Of a stretch of DNA of 64,000 nt, positions 38,301 through 47,306 are shown piece after piece. The translations under genes were made by a program, and so were the position numbers. The notes beneath the pieces are model-generated. The model saw only the letters and a list, made by a program, of their open reading frames with translations, ran no database searches and was not told where the DNA came from. Where the stretch lies: contig NW_024881278.1 of NCBI RefSeq assembly GCF_018691265.1, positions 558,001-622,000 of the forward strand, in the 5' to 3' direction. The stretch's first letter is position 1, and every line of letters starts with the position of its first letter. The DNA is from Tyto alba (lineage: Eukaryota > Chordata > Aves > Strigiformes > Tytonidae).

Positions 38301-40971
38301 TGATGACCTCATCTCTGATTGCTCTAACAGGTTTGTGGGGGAGATAAGCCTTACCTTGCCCCATCGGACCTCGAGCGGAAGCACCAGGATTACAGAGAAT
38401 CAGCTGTCAGGCAGTTCCGTGCGGTGAAGAAGATGGGAGGGGAGGAGTTCTGTCGGCGCTACCAGGAACAGCTGGAAGTGGAAATTGATGAGATCTATGC
38501 AAATTTTGTGAAGCACAACGATGGCAAAAACATCTTTTATGCTGCTCGTACCCCTGCCACTCTATTTGCAGTCATGTTTGCCATGTATATAACCTCAGGA
38601 CTGACTGGGTTTCTTGGCATGAACTCCATAGCTACCCTGTGTAATCTTGTGTTGGGGATGGCTCTTATATCGTTTTGTACTTGGGCATACGTTAAGTACT
38701 CTGGGGAATTTAGAGAAGTTGGAACAGCCATTGATCAGATCGCTGAAGCTATATGGGAACAGGTTGGTATCTGTTTTTAATGCAAAAATCTTCCTTTCTT
38801 GAGTAGACCTATCAAACAGTGTCTGTTCAGTGCTGTGAGCAGAAGCTGGTCTAGACCTAATGGAGAATGCTGGTGCTGCCAAAATGGGCTCAAAAGCGTG
38901 ACTGCTCTCTTCAGTAAGAGATGCTGCACATGAAGAATGTTAAACAAGCTTAGGATATTATCAAAGTGTTACTTAAAGGCCTTACTAGGTGCTCATACTG
39001 TAAGGAGTGGAGGGACTCTTTTAAAAATCTTGTAACTGTTTCAGAGCAAGGCATTCTGCTTTTAAAGGTGTGTTTAAAAGTGATAAACTTGCCCTAAAGA
39101 TGCTGTGGCTAAAATATCTCGGGTGGTGCAAGAAATGGGAAAGGTGAAACACTGCTGCCCTCCCTCACCTCACCTGAGGGTGTGACACTGAAGGGCTCAT
39201 TATACCTCTGAGAGAGATGGCTGATGACTTGCAGCAACTGCTGAAAGAGGATGCACAGCAGGTTTCTTCCTTCAGGAAGAGTGGCGTTGTCTGTGACAAC
39301 TTCAGTTGGTGTGACTGCTGTTGCAAGAAATACTTGACATACAAATTCCTGAAAGAAAAGACATGAGTGTAAGAGTACCACAGCCTTCTGTACAGAGGTT
39401 TTGCTGCCTGAATCCAGTCAACACAGCTGTGCCAGTAAAGAAAATTTAGAGAATCCCTGACCAATTTTTACAAGTAGTGTTTAGAGCGTTCTGAGTAGCT
39501 ATGTCCAGTGCCAGCAGAAGGGAAACACTTGGGTGGTGGTGTTGCTAGAAATAAAGGGCTCGCTGAACTTACCTGGGATGACATTAAAATGGGTCCTGCA
39601 AGGCTTGAGGAAATAACTGGAGCCTTCTATACAGCCTACACATGTCTTCTGCATCTGAAAAGTGACTTTGCTCAAGGCTCATCACTTGCAGTGGTACGTT
39701 AGACCGGTCTGAGCAACCAGGTAAGGTTATGAGTAATGCTGGATCGGAAAAAATGGATTTCTAATAATAGGAGGGAAGTGAGCATTAGGGTACTGAATTT
39801 TGAGGTACGCCCCTAACTAGTGATTAAAATTGAGGCTCTCCTGTACCACCATAGCTTCTTGCTTTGGAGCCTGGGGATGAAGACCACTGCCAGAAAAGTT
39901 GAAGGTGTCAGTTCTATGTGTAGTACTTGCTGAGCGCAGCTGCTGCTGTAGGATACCTGGAGCGCACAAGGCTTGATTTGACTGCTGACCTTCCCTGGAA
40001 GGGAGAGAACTTGGCTTATGCCAGCAGGAGCTTGCCTTTTGTGGGCTAGAGGAAGGTGGTCTCCAAAAGAGCGTGCTGGTGGTGGTGGTGGTACAGTTGC
40101 ACATCACCAGTAATGTGCAAGCACCTACAAGCCCTGTCTGAGTCACTCTGATTATATACCATGTTCTTGTTATTGACTTTGCTGAATCTCTGCCTTTCTT
40201 TTCCTTCCTTGCTTCAGAGGAATCCCAGGAAGGTGAGAAGCTACTGGCAATCAGTTTCTTTTTCTGAACTTGATTGACTTTTTCTGCTGCCTCCTAAGAG
40301 CCACTTTTCCTAACAGCTGAATTCGTGTTCTAGGTGTTTTCCAAACTCTTTGAAGTCCTTAGACGCCAAACGATTCGCCGTGCTCTTACATCAGTGCCGC
40401 GACAGCGACTCTCATCCAACAATAACAAGAAGAAAAACTAGCCAGTATTTTTAACTTTCTTTCTGTATCTGAAGTGTTCACACTTACACATATAGGACAA
40501 TAAGCTGGACCGTCTGGGCCGGTCTGCATAAATGCTGTAACCATACCAGACTGATGCTGCATATAGGGTATGAAATTGCACATCCATCTTCTAGGAACTG
40601 TAAAGTGGTTTAAACTGAGTGAAATACTGCTGTATAGGAGGGATATCACTTGTGTCCATAGCATGTCACTGATTTAACCTCATTACTGTAGCAGCAAAAC
40701 TCATTTCTCTTTCAGTTCATGCCAGTTTGTGTCAGACTTCAGCATTCTAAGTTTTTTCATTATTTCAAGTCTCATCTCTTTGTATGTTTTTATATTATTT
40801 TCCTTGGTTACCTCATCTTTTTGTTTCTTTTGCACATTTCTCATTCCACAGGTGTTGAAGCCCATGAGTGATAATTTGATGGAGGATCATATGAGGCAGT
40901 CTGTAAAAAACTCTATCAAAGCAGGCCTGACCGAGCAGGTGTCTCACCATGCCAGACTAAAGACAGACTGA
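2303..40971 (+). CDS. ATL2: Atlastin-2, ER membrane-fusion GTPase (13 coding exons)
   Basis: Joined coding exons: 2303-2363, 18756-19036, 24541-24675, 26148-26252, 27368-27418, 29554-29610, 30626-30718, 31005-31143, 31996-32123, 34323-34379, 35610-35681, 38331-38762, 40852-40971. Phases match throughout and give 576 aa (human ATL2 is 583). Atlastins hydrolyse GTP to tether and fuse ER tubules. Visible parts: acidic N-terminus (residues 22-50); GTPase domain with P-loop GAFRKGKS (94-101), switch region RGG..TTG (133-142), DTQG (166-169) and RD (237-238); middle helical bundle (about 350-460); hydrophobic hairpin (about 469-489 and 493-514); amphipathic tail ending ARLKTD. Middle-domain residues ([16 protein letters not shown]) match ATL2 rather than ATL1 or ATL3. 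The start has A at -3 and G at +4 and an in-frame stop 36 bases upstream. All introns are GT-AG; the exon-12 donor is weak. A second terminal exon (40334-40441) gives a 572-aa form. Confidence 0.96.
2364..18755 (+). other. ATL2 intron 1 (16.4 kb)
   Basis: Long intron between the CpG-island exon and the first conserved exon. Its first 550 bases are still CpG island and include a triple GGTGACC repeat (2695-2715). The rest is AT-rich and holds T-runs (for example 12684-12699 and 17037-17054), a TG run (12675-12681) and an A/C-rich low-complexity block (15780-15915). I found no convincing coding exon or intact transposon in it; small old repeat remnants cannot be excluded. Confidence 0.7.
15780..15915. 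repeat. A/C-rich low-complexity block
   Basis: Runs of A broken by CCC and CACAC, about 135 bases with almost no G. Typical avian intronic simple sequence; no unit of fixed period is evident. Confidence 0.6.
18756..19036 (+). CDS. ATL2: ATL2 exon 2: acidic segment and P-loop
   Basis: Acceptor TTTACAG, donor GTGAGT. Encodes residues 21-114: an acidic stretch (EEEEEED followed by two copies of ALPDSD), then the conserved start of the GTPase domain ([21 protein letters not shown]) and the G1 motif GAFRKGKSF. Confidence 0.96.
19037..24540 (+). other. ATL2 intron 2 (5.5 kb)
   Basis: Contains the CR1 fragment at 21940-22721 on the minus strand and short A/C-rich patches near 20185-20230 and 22990-23020. 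Otherwise I see no gene. Confidence 0.75.
21940..22721 (-). mobile_element. CR1 LINE, 5'-truncated 3' end
   Basis: On the plus strand it opens with an ATCATAG...GGTTTGGGTTGGAAGGGACC sequence, the reverse complement of the CR1 3' terminus, so the element runs on the minus strand. The minus-strand translation of 22151-22720 gives the CR1 ORF2 carboxy end (segments such as [20 protein letters not shown] and [10 protein letters not shown]), broken by frameshifts. The middle is extremely C-rich on the plus strand. This is a dead, 5'-truncated copy and a marker of the sauropsid/avian lineage. Confidence 0.93.
24541..24675 (+). CDS. ATL2: ATL2 exon 3: switch 1 region
   Basis: Phase 0 at both ends, 45 codons (residues 115-159). 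Carries [12 protein letters not shown] and [12 protein letters not shown], the segment with the GTP-sensing threonine of atlastins. Acceptor GTTACAG, donor GTAAGT. Confidence 0.97.
24676..26147 (+). other. ATL2 intron 3 (1.5 kb)
   Basis: No gene or transposon recognised. An 8-bp perfect hairpin lies at 25972-25992, flanked by repeated TAGGTGTGTATA words. Confidence 0.6.
26148..26252 (+). CDS. ATL2: ATL2 exon 4: G3 motif
   Basis: 35 codons, residues 160-194, containing [11 protein letters not shown], the G3/switch 2 motif of the atlastin/GBP family. Donor GTGAGA. Confidence 0.97.
26253..27367 (+). other. ATL2 intron 4 (1.1 kb)
   Basis: Unremarkable AT-rich intron with a T/G-rich stretch near 26780-26830. 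Nothing else recognised. Confidence 0.6.
27368..27418 (+). CDS. ATL2: ATL2 exon 5
   Basis: 17 codons, residues 195-211 ([17 protein letters not shown]), invariant across vertebrate ATL2. Donor GTAAGA. Confidence 0.97.
27419..29553 (+). other. ATL2 intron 5 (2.1 kb)
   Basis: No coding exon recognised. The 79-codon open frame near 28859-29098 has no splice context or recognisable similarity. A C-run/A-run patch lies at 28289-28310. Confidence 0.55.
29554..29610 (+). CDS. ATL2: ATL2 exon 6
   Basis: 19 codons, residues 212-230 ([19 protein letters not shown]). Donor GTAAAT. Confidence 0.97.
29611..30625 (+). other. ATL2 intron 6 (1.0 kb)
   Basis: No gene or transposon recognised; T/G-rich tract near 30410-30470. 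Confidence 0.6.
30626..30718 (+). CDS. ATL2: ATL2 exon 7: G4 motif
   Basis: 31 codons, residues 231-261, including [12 protein letters not shown] with the RD guanine-specificity motif. Donor GTAAGG. Confidence 0.97.
31005..31143 (+). CDS. ATL2: ATL2 exon 8
   Basis: 139 bases ending one base into a codon. Encodes the end of the GTPase domain, including [15 protein letters not shown]. Acceptor preceded by a T-run; donor GTAGGA. Confidence 0.96.
31144..31995 (+). other. ATL2 intron 8 (0.85 kb)
   Basis: AT-rich, ending in a T-run and a TAG acceptor. Nothing else recognised. Confidence 0.6.
31996..32123 (+). CDS. ATL2: ATL2 exon 9: start of middle domain
   Basis: 128 bases completing the split codon from exon 8. 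Encodes the linker and first middle-domain helix, with [20 protein letters not shown] and RDLVEYFK. Donor GTAAGC. Confidence 0.97.
32124..34322 (+). other. ATL2 intron 9 (2.2 kb)
   Basis: Holds a T-run followed directly by an A-run at about 32451-32478, a self-complementary tract, and other T-runs at 32338-32354 and 32400-32409. No gene or element recognised. Confidence 0.6.
34323..34379 (+). CDS. ATL2: ATL2 exon 10
   Basis: 19 codons, residues 351-369 ([19 protein letters not shown]), middle-domain helix. Donor GTATTT is weak, as the exon is short and highly conserved. Confidence 0.97.
34380..35609 (+). other. ATL2 intron 10 (1.2 kb)
   Basis: No gene or transposon recognised. Confidence 0.6.
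35610..35681 (+). CDS. ATL2: ATL2 exon 11
   Basis: 24 codons, residues 370-393, [16 protein letters not shown] followed by LYSKGMEQ. Donor GTATGA. Confidence 0.97.
35682..38330 (+). other. ATL2 intron 11 (2.6 kb)
   Basis: No gene or transposon recognised; an A-run at 37089-37103 is simple sequence. Confidence 0.6.
38331..38762 (+). CDS. ATL2: ATL2 exon 12: helical bundle and membrane hairpin
   Basis: 144 codons, residues 394-537, the largest coding exon. Contains the helical bundle ([29 protein letters not shown]), two closely spaced hydrophobic segments forming the ER hairpin, and the start of the cytosolic tail ([12 protein letters not shown]). The donor is CAG followed by GTTGGT, with T at +3, weaker than other donors in this gene. 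Reading through it gives five more residues and a TAA at 38778-38780. Confidence 0.97.
40218..40232 (+). CDS. ATL2: Candidate ATL2 15-nt microexon (RNPRK)
   Basis: A long pyrimidine tract (about 40190-40214) and CAG precede 15 bases encoding Arg-Asn-Pro-Arg-Lys, followed at once by donor GTGAGA. The segment is phase 0 at both ends, as are the exon-12 donor and both terminal exons, so inclusion would add five basic residues just after the juxtamembrane segment without breaking frame. There is no transcript evidence here; it is inferred from splice signals and phase. Confidence 0.6.
40334..40441 (+). CDS. ATL2: ATL2 alternative terminal exon (short-tail isoform)
   Basis: Acceptor GTTCTAG, then 35 codons in phase with exon 12 and a TAG stop. 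The peptide begins [16 protein letters not shown] and ends NNKKKN, strongly basic and quite unlike the ARLKTD tail. Vertebrate ATL2 is known to have C-terminal splice forms that differ in autoinhibition of fusion; assigning this exon to that form is inference from position, phase and open frame. Confidence 0.75.
   Translation: MFSKLFEVLRRQTIRRALTSVPRQRLSSNNNKKKN
40852..40971 (+). CDS. ATL2: ATL2 exon 13: canonical amphipathic tail
   Basis: 39 codons and TGA. Begins [18 protein letters not shown] and ends [11 protein letters not shown], closely matching the long C-terminus of mammalian ATL1 and ATL2. The acceptor follows an extended T-rich tract (40720-40849). The amphipathic helix [11 protein letters not shown] supports membrane perturbation during fusion in the family. 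Confidence 0.97.
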   Translation: MLKPMSDNLMEDHMRQSVKNSIKAGLTEQVSHHARLKTD

Positions 40972-42200
40972 CAGTTCATCTCCTCTTCAACTCTACCCTC
41001 TCATCCTAGACATGCTTGCTGTACCACGAGAACTCAATGATAGATAAATAAATAAACAAACAAAAACCAAAGTTTACAATCAACTGTAGAAGTAGTTTAG
41101 TGTGACTGGCTTCACAGATTGCTGCCATCACCTGGGAAGAGTTAGTTTGTCAGTGCTCTGCTTTTAAGAAAACCTGGTGCCATGGAGACTGCTGGGGGTG
41201 GGGGTGCACGTGTCCATTTTACATCTAGTCCTGTTGCACTGTGCATGTGTGCATTTGGTGGGGTGGGAGTGGGGAGAGGGATCCTCCCCCAGGGTTTGAG
41301 GCAATGCAGTCTCTGGCTTACAGTGGGAATCTGTCCTCTGCAGGAGATAATTTCAGGGAAGTTTATTGATCAGACCCACATCAGGCGTGCTCTTACCAAA
41401 TGTACCCAGCTCTACACCATCCTCTTGCCCCCTCGAACAAGTGTTTCTGTGTGTCAGGTGTATCAACTTGATGAAGCCATTAGAGCCACTACATTACGAT
41501 ATGTATCTTGCTTTATTGCCTTTTATACCAGTGTTACACAAATGCATGTATTGGTTCCTCACACCACTGACAGCAGAACTGACTTGTAAGGGAGGCAGTG
41601 GGTCAGAGCAGATGGTGTCTTGCCTTGAACGTGCAGACCTGGTCCTGAGGGAGGTGCATATCAGAACTGAGCTGTCTTTTTTCCGCAGTTTAGCCTTCAT
41701 GTATATAATATTGCCATTAATTCTACTGGGGGAGAAATTCCATCCAAAAATGTTGCCTACAGCTACCAAGCAATGAGTTAGGATTGTCTGTACAGTGTGT
41801 TTAGTTCTTATTTTTTAAGAAATCACAGATAGGGCATGTATATGAAATATAAATATATAAATACAATTTTGTATCAAAGTTTTGTAGTTTATGGCAAAAC
41901 CTGGTTCTGTGGTAGCTAAGTGCAGTCCCTGTAAAGGAATGTTTGTGGCTCATGTAAATGTGTGAATGCATTGACAATTTGAAGTTTTTTGATATATTTG
42001 TGATATTTACCTGCCTTGAACACTGCAATCTCTCACCCCCTTGGGAAAATCAATGGGAATGTTTGTTGTGAAACTCTTGTCTTCTGTTGCATTTTAAAGT
42101 TATTTCCTGTAATTTATTTTCAGTACATGATTAAAATCAGTTGTGTATATATGAAATTAAATTCGTGCTTATTTTTAAAAGATGTTCAAGTATGTATTCA
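40972..42200 (+). other. ATL2: ATL2 3' UTR (extent estimated)
   Basis: Non-coding sequence after the TGA. Candidate polyadenylation signals are overlapping AATAAA at 41047-41056 and ATTAAA at 42130-42135 and 42156-42161; another ATTAAA is at 42828-42833. The stretch 41690-42010 is AU-rich and looks like conserved UTR. Open frames at 41182-41776 are not supported as genes. Confidence 0.55.
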
Positions 42201-42560
42201 ACGACGTAGACTATGTCAAATACTTATCCTGACAATTATATGAACAAATTGTCTATTGTACTCCATAGCTTTCTATTGAAGCTAATGTTCCTCTCATGCT
42301 TGTCTCTGAAAGATGACATCTGTCTAGCTCATATCCCTTCCCTGTATAGGAGAACTTTCTGGTATTCTAAAGCATGCTTCTTGACTTGTGGAGTTGCTTG
42401 TCAGCTTCTGCCCTCCAACAACTGTATCATTCTGAAGTGTTACTGGCTCTATTTTCACTCTTGACTAAATCAGTATCAACTAAGGCATTTTCAGATGTGT
42501 GGAATATAAAGGCAGCTAAATAACTGCTGTAGTTTCAGCTGGAAAATAACTGTGCAATAG

Positions 42561-42586
42561 CTTTTTTTTTTTTTTTTTTTTTTTTT
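42561..42586. repeat. (T)26 run
   Basis: An uninterrupted T run of about 26 bases, either microsatellite or the poly(A) tail of a minus-strand retrocopy. No recognisable retrogene adjoins it. Confidence 0.7.
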
Positions 42587-42599
42587 GCATTCCTAAATG

Positions 42600-43490
42600 G
42601 TAACAATTTCCATGAATGTTCGAGCTTCATCAGTCTCTCCTCTCTTGATTGAGGGATATCATCTGTCTAGGACTAAAGCAATTGCACTGTGACTTTTGTA
42701 CCATAAAGAACTAGTGGGGAGTGGTGGTTACGTGCCCTCTGAAGATGAGGGCTCAGCTCTAGGTGAATGATGCTGAAGATGAGGTAGGAATGTTGCATTT
42801 TATGATACCTTCTCTCAACCTGTACAGATTAAATACTGTTATTTAAACAATCGAATGCTTTGGTGATGAATCTCTTAGTCAAATGACTAGTCACTGTGGG
42901 AGCTTGGAGGGCCACGCTTGCCTTTGCAAGGGAAGAGTCAGGTTTGAGGCTGTGCCATGCCCCGCTTGCCCTGCAGCAAGGGTGAGAGCAGAACTCTGTC
43001 CAGAATGTGGACAGTGAAGCTGGAAGGCTTTTTCTGGGCTCTGTCCTTCTAGTGGAGGACTGAAACGTTGTACGTAGGGGGGAGAGTTCATGAGAACTGG
43101 GCCGAGTTGCAGCATTGATGCAATACTCCCCTCTTTGTGGGAGGGATCAAATGTAGGAAAAGGGAGGGGCCAAGCTGTATTTGTGGAAACAGGTTGCTGG
43201 CAAGTGTTCTTGTCTAGCTGTGTCCTATTTTGTCTGGTAACTCCATGCTCACCCTCTTCCTGCTAGAGGGGACTCCACCCCGCGTACGTGGAAGTCTAAG
43301 AGCCATCAACTGGAGTGGGACCTTGGGCCACAGGGCCCGTGTGTTTGGAGTGCCGGCAGTCCGGAGTAAGTGGAAAGCAAGTGCTGGCAACTGCAGAGTG
43401 AAGTCATGCGTTGGTGTATTCAAGCCAGATTTAGCCACCAAGTAGGGTAAGGTGCTGGAGCAGCTCTAAGTCTGGGCTGGATGCGCAGCT
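42600..43490. other. Intergenic, no gene seen
   Basis: No splice-supported coding sequence, RNA gene or transposon end recognised. Composition is moderate GC. Confidence 0.5.
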
Positions 43491-43494
43491 ATTT

Positions 43495-43900
43495 CTGCGT
43501 GAGGCAACTGGAAGGACCAGGAGGTCCAGGCTAACATGGAGGGTCTGAGGTTCAACTGAGACCTACTTATCTGTATGTGCCTGCCTCTGTGGGAGGTAAC
43601 TGGAAAGAAAAGAGGCTTCCAGGGCCAGTTACAGGACAGACTTGTGTGTGGAGGCCAGCTACTGAGGGCATCTGCAATGGGCGTGTGCAGGGGTGGGCTG
43701 AGCTAGTTACTGGAACAAACGGGTGATCCAGAACTGAATCTCCTTGTTCAGTTACTGGAGGGAGCCCCAGCTTGTGTGTACTTGTTTTTTTTCCCACTAA
43801 CAGACCTTCCTCCTTATCAGCCAGAGAGGGATAGGATGAGGGTGTTGGTGTTTGTGCCAGTACTGGCTGTTGACCTAGATGGGCAGTGGGAACGTGTGTT
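43495..43900. repeat. Degenerate tandem repeat containing an ACTGGA-like core
   Basis: Copies of an AACTGGAARGACCAG-like word recur at about 43506, 43596, 43707 and 43754, with weaker ones at 43661 and 43858. They are embedded in G-rich sequence with GGTCCAGG or TTCCAGGG partners. The period is irregular. It could be an old minisatellite or the repeated U3 of an avian LTR. I cannot name a family. Confidence 0.4.
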
Positions 43901-45052
43901 GTGTGTGCCTTGGGAGAATGCTGGCTCAGTCTTGCAGCTGGTTGGTACATGGGTGCAACCTCCATTAGGCAACCCCTTACAATTAGTATTCTGAGTGAAA
44001 ACACCTTATTTTACTCTGTACTGTTAGGAACATCAGGATCATGCACAGAGTGGGTACAAGGGACCAGAACAACTTCACTATCAGAATACACGGGGGGCTT
44101 AAAAGAAGCTCACTTTCTCTATCCAGGGCTACTCTGCTACTGACTCAGGAAAGGAGCTCTGAGCATCTTTCCAGTTCTGTGCAAATTGGTGGTGTATTAT
44201 GGCCTTGCTTCCCTCATTCTCTCAGAGCAAGCAAAAACCAATTTAACAGAAAAAGCAAAGTAAAACATGGTATCTTACCCCACCAGTGGTGTAGCTCTGG
44301 CCAACTCGTCCCTCAAAAAGGATAACACCAGAACTAGTTAGGGAAGTTCCATACTACAAGCTGGCAAACTACAGAATAATGCTGTAGGGAGACAGATGAG
44401 AAGAGATGAGGAAGAACGTGTAACAAGCTACAGCATCAGAAAGGGGTGGAGAAGGCGACAAGTAAAAGATTTGTTTTGTTACTTCAGGAAATGCTGATTA
44501 GAATGTATTTCTCCAGTTGGCATCAAGTTAACAATGCACTCACCCTCACAAGTCCCTCAGTTCCTTGGGAGGAGAAGTACTCATCTAGAGCAACAACTAA
44601 TGCGATTTCTGGGTCCAAAAAGGCAGAGACAACAGGAAATTTCTTTTCTGCCTGTTTTGTAACCCAATTTTCTTAGAGCAGGCTTGGGACAGCAGCCTTT
44701 TTCACATCCAGGAGTGCCCACAAGGGTCATACTGGTTCTTCTTTATACCATTTAGCTAAAGTGAGATGCTTCGCTCAAGAGTCTTCACAGCACCAGAAAT
44801 GTTTTCAGGCCTGGTTCTTTTCAGTATGTGTGCTTTATAAAAGTAAATGTTATTGGATGGTTTACAAGCAGTATCTGTAATTTTTTTTATGGAAGTGAAC
44901 GTGCTAGTGAGGAAGTATGCACATAGTGCAGAGTGATTTAATTTTATTGTTTAATATGAAAGGGAGATTTCTTCCAGTAGCATAGTGTGTTCCAATTCCA
45001 TGCTGATTTTCTAATTCTTTTTACCTGCACTTGCCATGCCTTTCACACATAT

Positions 45053-45080
45053 ATAAAAAAAAAAAAAAAAAAAAAAAAAA
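45053..45080. repeat. (A)28 run
   Basis: An A run of about 28 bases following ACACATATAT. Simple repeat or remnant tail; no retrogene recognised to its left. Confidence 0.75.
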
Positions 45081-45359
45081 GGAGGAATGCCTCATCAGCA
45101 GGCATGATCTGTTTACCAAGACACTACTTTTTCTGCTTCCAGAGTACTATGGAACATAAACATATTGCTACATCCTCGACACAACAGAGGGGAATAACCA
45201 CAGCATCATCACAGAACAGTTGCAGAAGGCAGAGGTTGTGTCCTGCGATGCCCTGACCCCCCACACACCAGGGCATTGTGCTGCACTCCAGGCACAAGAG
45301 ATTTTTCTCTAATCTTTCAAGATGAAGTTCAAACATGTATTCTGCATGATAGGAGCACT

Positions 45360-46450
45360 GGATTGCTTCCACACACTTGGGCTCTTTCTCAGCTCTAACA
45401 CTGGCTGTAGGAGCTTTGTATTGAGCCCTCAAATACACAGAACCAACTTAGTCTCTGTTTCTGAGCCCAAACACACAGGACTTGGTCTCTGTTTCAAGCC
45501 TCCCAAATGCAGCACTTAGTCTCCATTTCCAGACTTGAACATGGTTAACTGCCTCAGCTCCATCTGCCTGAGCCCCCTGTTCCATGTCTGTAAAACTCAG
45601 GACTCAGACTCTGGTTTTAAGATCTAGAAGTGGCCAAATGAGCCAGGTTTAAAGACCCATGCAGGACTTAGTCTCTGTTTCTGAAACTTGAACATGGGTA
45701 ACTGCCTCAACTCTGTGTGCTTGACCCTGCATCCCATGGGATTCACTCACTGTTGATGAGCCTGGTTCTGTGTCTGTAAAACACAGGACTGAGTCTGTTG
45801 CTGAGCCCTACATCTGGCCAAGTGAGTCTGGTTTCAAGCCCCCAAAATGCAGCACTTAGTCTCTGTTTCCAGACCTGAACATGGGTATCTGTCTCAACTC
45901 TGTGCCTGAGCCCCAAACCAGCCACTGAGCCCAGTTCTGAGTCTGCAAAATGCAGGACTTAAACTCTGTTCCAGACCCCTAAAATGGCCAAATGAGCCTA
46001 GTTTCGAGCCTCAAACTCACAGGACTTGGTCACCATCTCCAAGACTTAAATATGTGTAACTGGGTTGATTCCATGTGCCTGATGCCAAACCCCATGGGCT
46101 TCGCTCACTGTTTATGAACCCCAAACCAGTCACTTTTGCCAGTTCTGAGTCTGAAAAACGCAGAACTTTTCCTTTCTTACTTAGGCTCTGTTTCTAAGCT
46201 CCGAGCCTGGTTTTGAGCCCAAACACACAGGACTTAGTCTGTGTCCAGACCTGAGTGTGTGTAACTGCCTTAACTCCTCCATGTGTCCGACCCCAGACCC
46301 CACGGGCTTCACTCACAGTCTATGAGCCCCAAACCAGCCCCTAAGCCCAGGTCTGAGTCTGCTGCACACTGGACTTGGGAACTGTTCCTCAGACCCAGAA
46401 CCAGCCCAGTGAGCCTGGTTTCAAGCCCCAGTGAGCAGGACCTGGACGCG
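45360..46450. repeat. Degenerate satellite-like tandem repeat (about 150-205 bp period)
   Basis: A phrase of the form GACCTGAACATGGGTAACTGCCTCAACTC recurs in diverged form near 45534, 45686, 45873, 46043 and 46247 (spacings about 150-205 bases). Between the copies other shared words recur in the same order: CAGGACTTAGTCTCTGTTTC, GAGCCCCAAACCAGCC, CCCATGGGCTTCACTCAC, GTTCTGAGTCTG and GGCCAAATGAGCC. Each unit is thus itself a mosaic of shorter subunits. Frames are not kept between copies, so it is not a coding repeat. I do not recognise the family. Confidence 0.8.
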
Positions 46451-46694
46451 CCCCCAAGGAGGGCATGCACCTGCCTCCTCCCAAGTCATCCGCATTGCCA
46501 TGTGTCCTCCCCACACATCCCATCTCAGGTTCCCCTTCGTAAATAGGTTATTGCAGAGGTGCAGCTGATGGGCTTGGCCCTGGCCAAAGGCAGGGCCAGC
46601 TTGGAGCCAGGGAGCTTTCGAGAAGCTTCTCACAGGGGCCACTGCTGTAGCCCCCCTCCTCCCCTGCTACCAAAGAAAAAGAAACCCCACACAG

Positions 46695-47205
46695 CAACAT
46701 AGTTACAGTAGGATTTATTTAACAGGTAGAGGGAGAGAAACAATCAGTATGCATGTTTGCAGAAAGAGTAAAAATAAGCATTTTTCTACTACACATTTTT
46801 TTTCCTCCATAAACTCTACTAGCTAGATACTAGTGCAACATAATTATTTTGAGAAAGCTCCAGAGCTGGCCTGCAAGACTCTACGTTCACTGGTCATGTT
46901 CAGGCAATTTGAAGCAACTCCACAAAATGTCACACACTAACACTTATTCAGTAATTATATGAGCTTCCAAATTCCTCAGTATTTTCCTAGTGCCCAAGTG
47001 TGTTTAACTCACACAAGTGAAAACACAAGCTAAATAGAAGAATTTGCTCAGCAGCATATTATGACTACACTTTACATACATGTGTGCTGCAAATAGCACA
47101 GGATGACATAGCTTAACAGCCTGAACCACAGAATTATTAATTTTTTGCCACAGCTATTCTTAGTATCCTTGAAGAGCTACTTCCTTCTGCACTTTCTTCT
47201 CACCC
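46695..47205 (-). other. Candidate terminal exon of an unidentified minus-strand transcript
   Basis: On the minus strand a T/G-rich tract ending TTTTAG precedes this segment, and an AATAAA lies at its far end (46719 down to 46714). One frame opens at the acceptor with GEKKVQKEVALQGY and a stop, but the upstream exon is closed in the compatible frame, so this is more likely 3' UTR or lncRNA. No family recognised. Confidence 0.35.
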
Positions 47206-47306
47206 CTAAAACAAACAAACAAAAAGCACAGTGTTTTGAACAGAGCTCTGTAATTGGAACAAAAGGTGGCAGTTCAAACCCTTAAGAACACGTAGCATCT
47301 GCTTAC

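Noticed and set aside
41182..41776. Two overlapping frames of about 135 codons after the ATL2 stop
   Set aside because: No recognisable protein, no splice linkage, and the position fits the ATL2 3' UTR.
46283..46546. 87-codon frame inside the satellite-like array
   Set aside because: The frame is not preserved between repeat units, so it is not a coding repeat.
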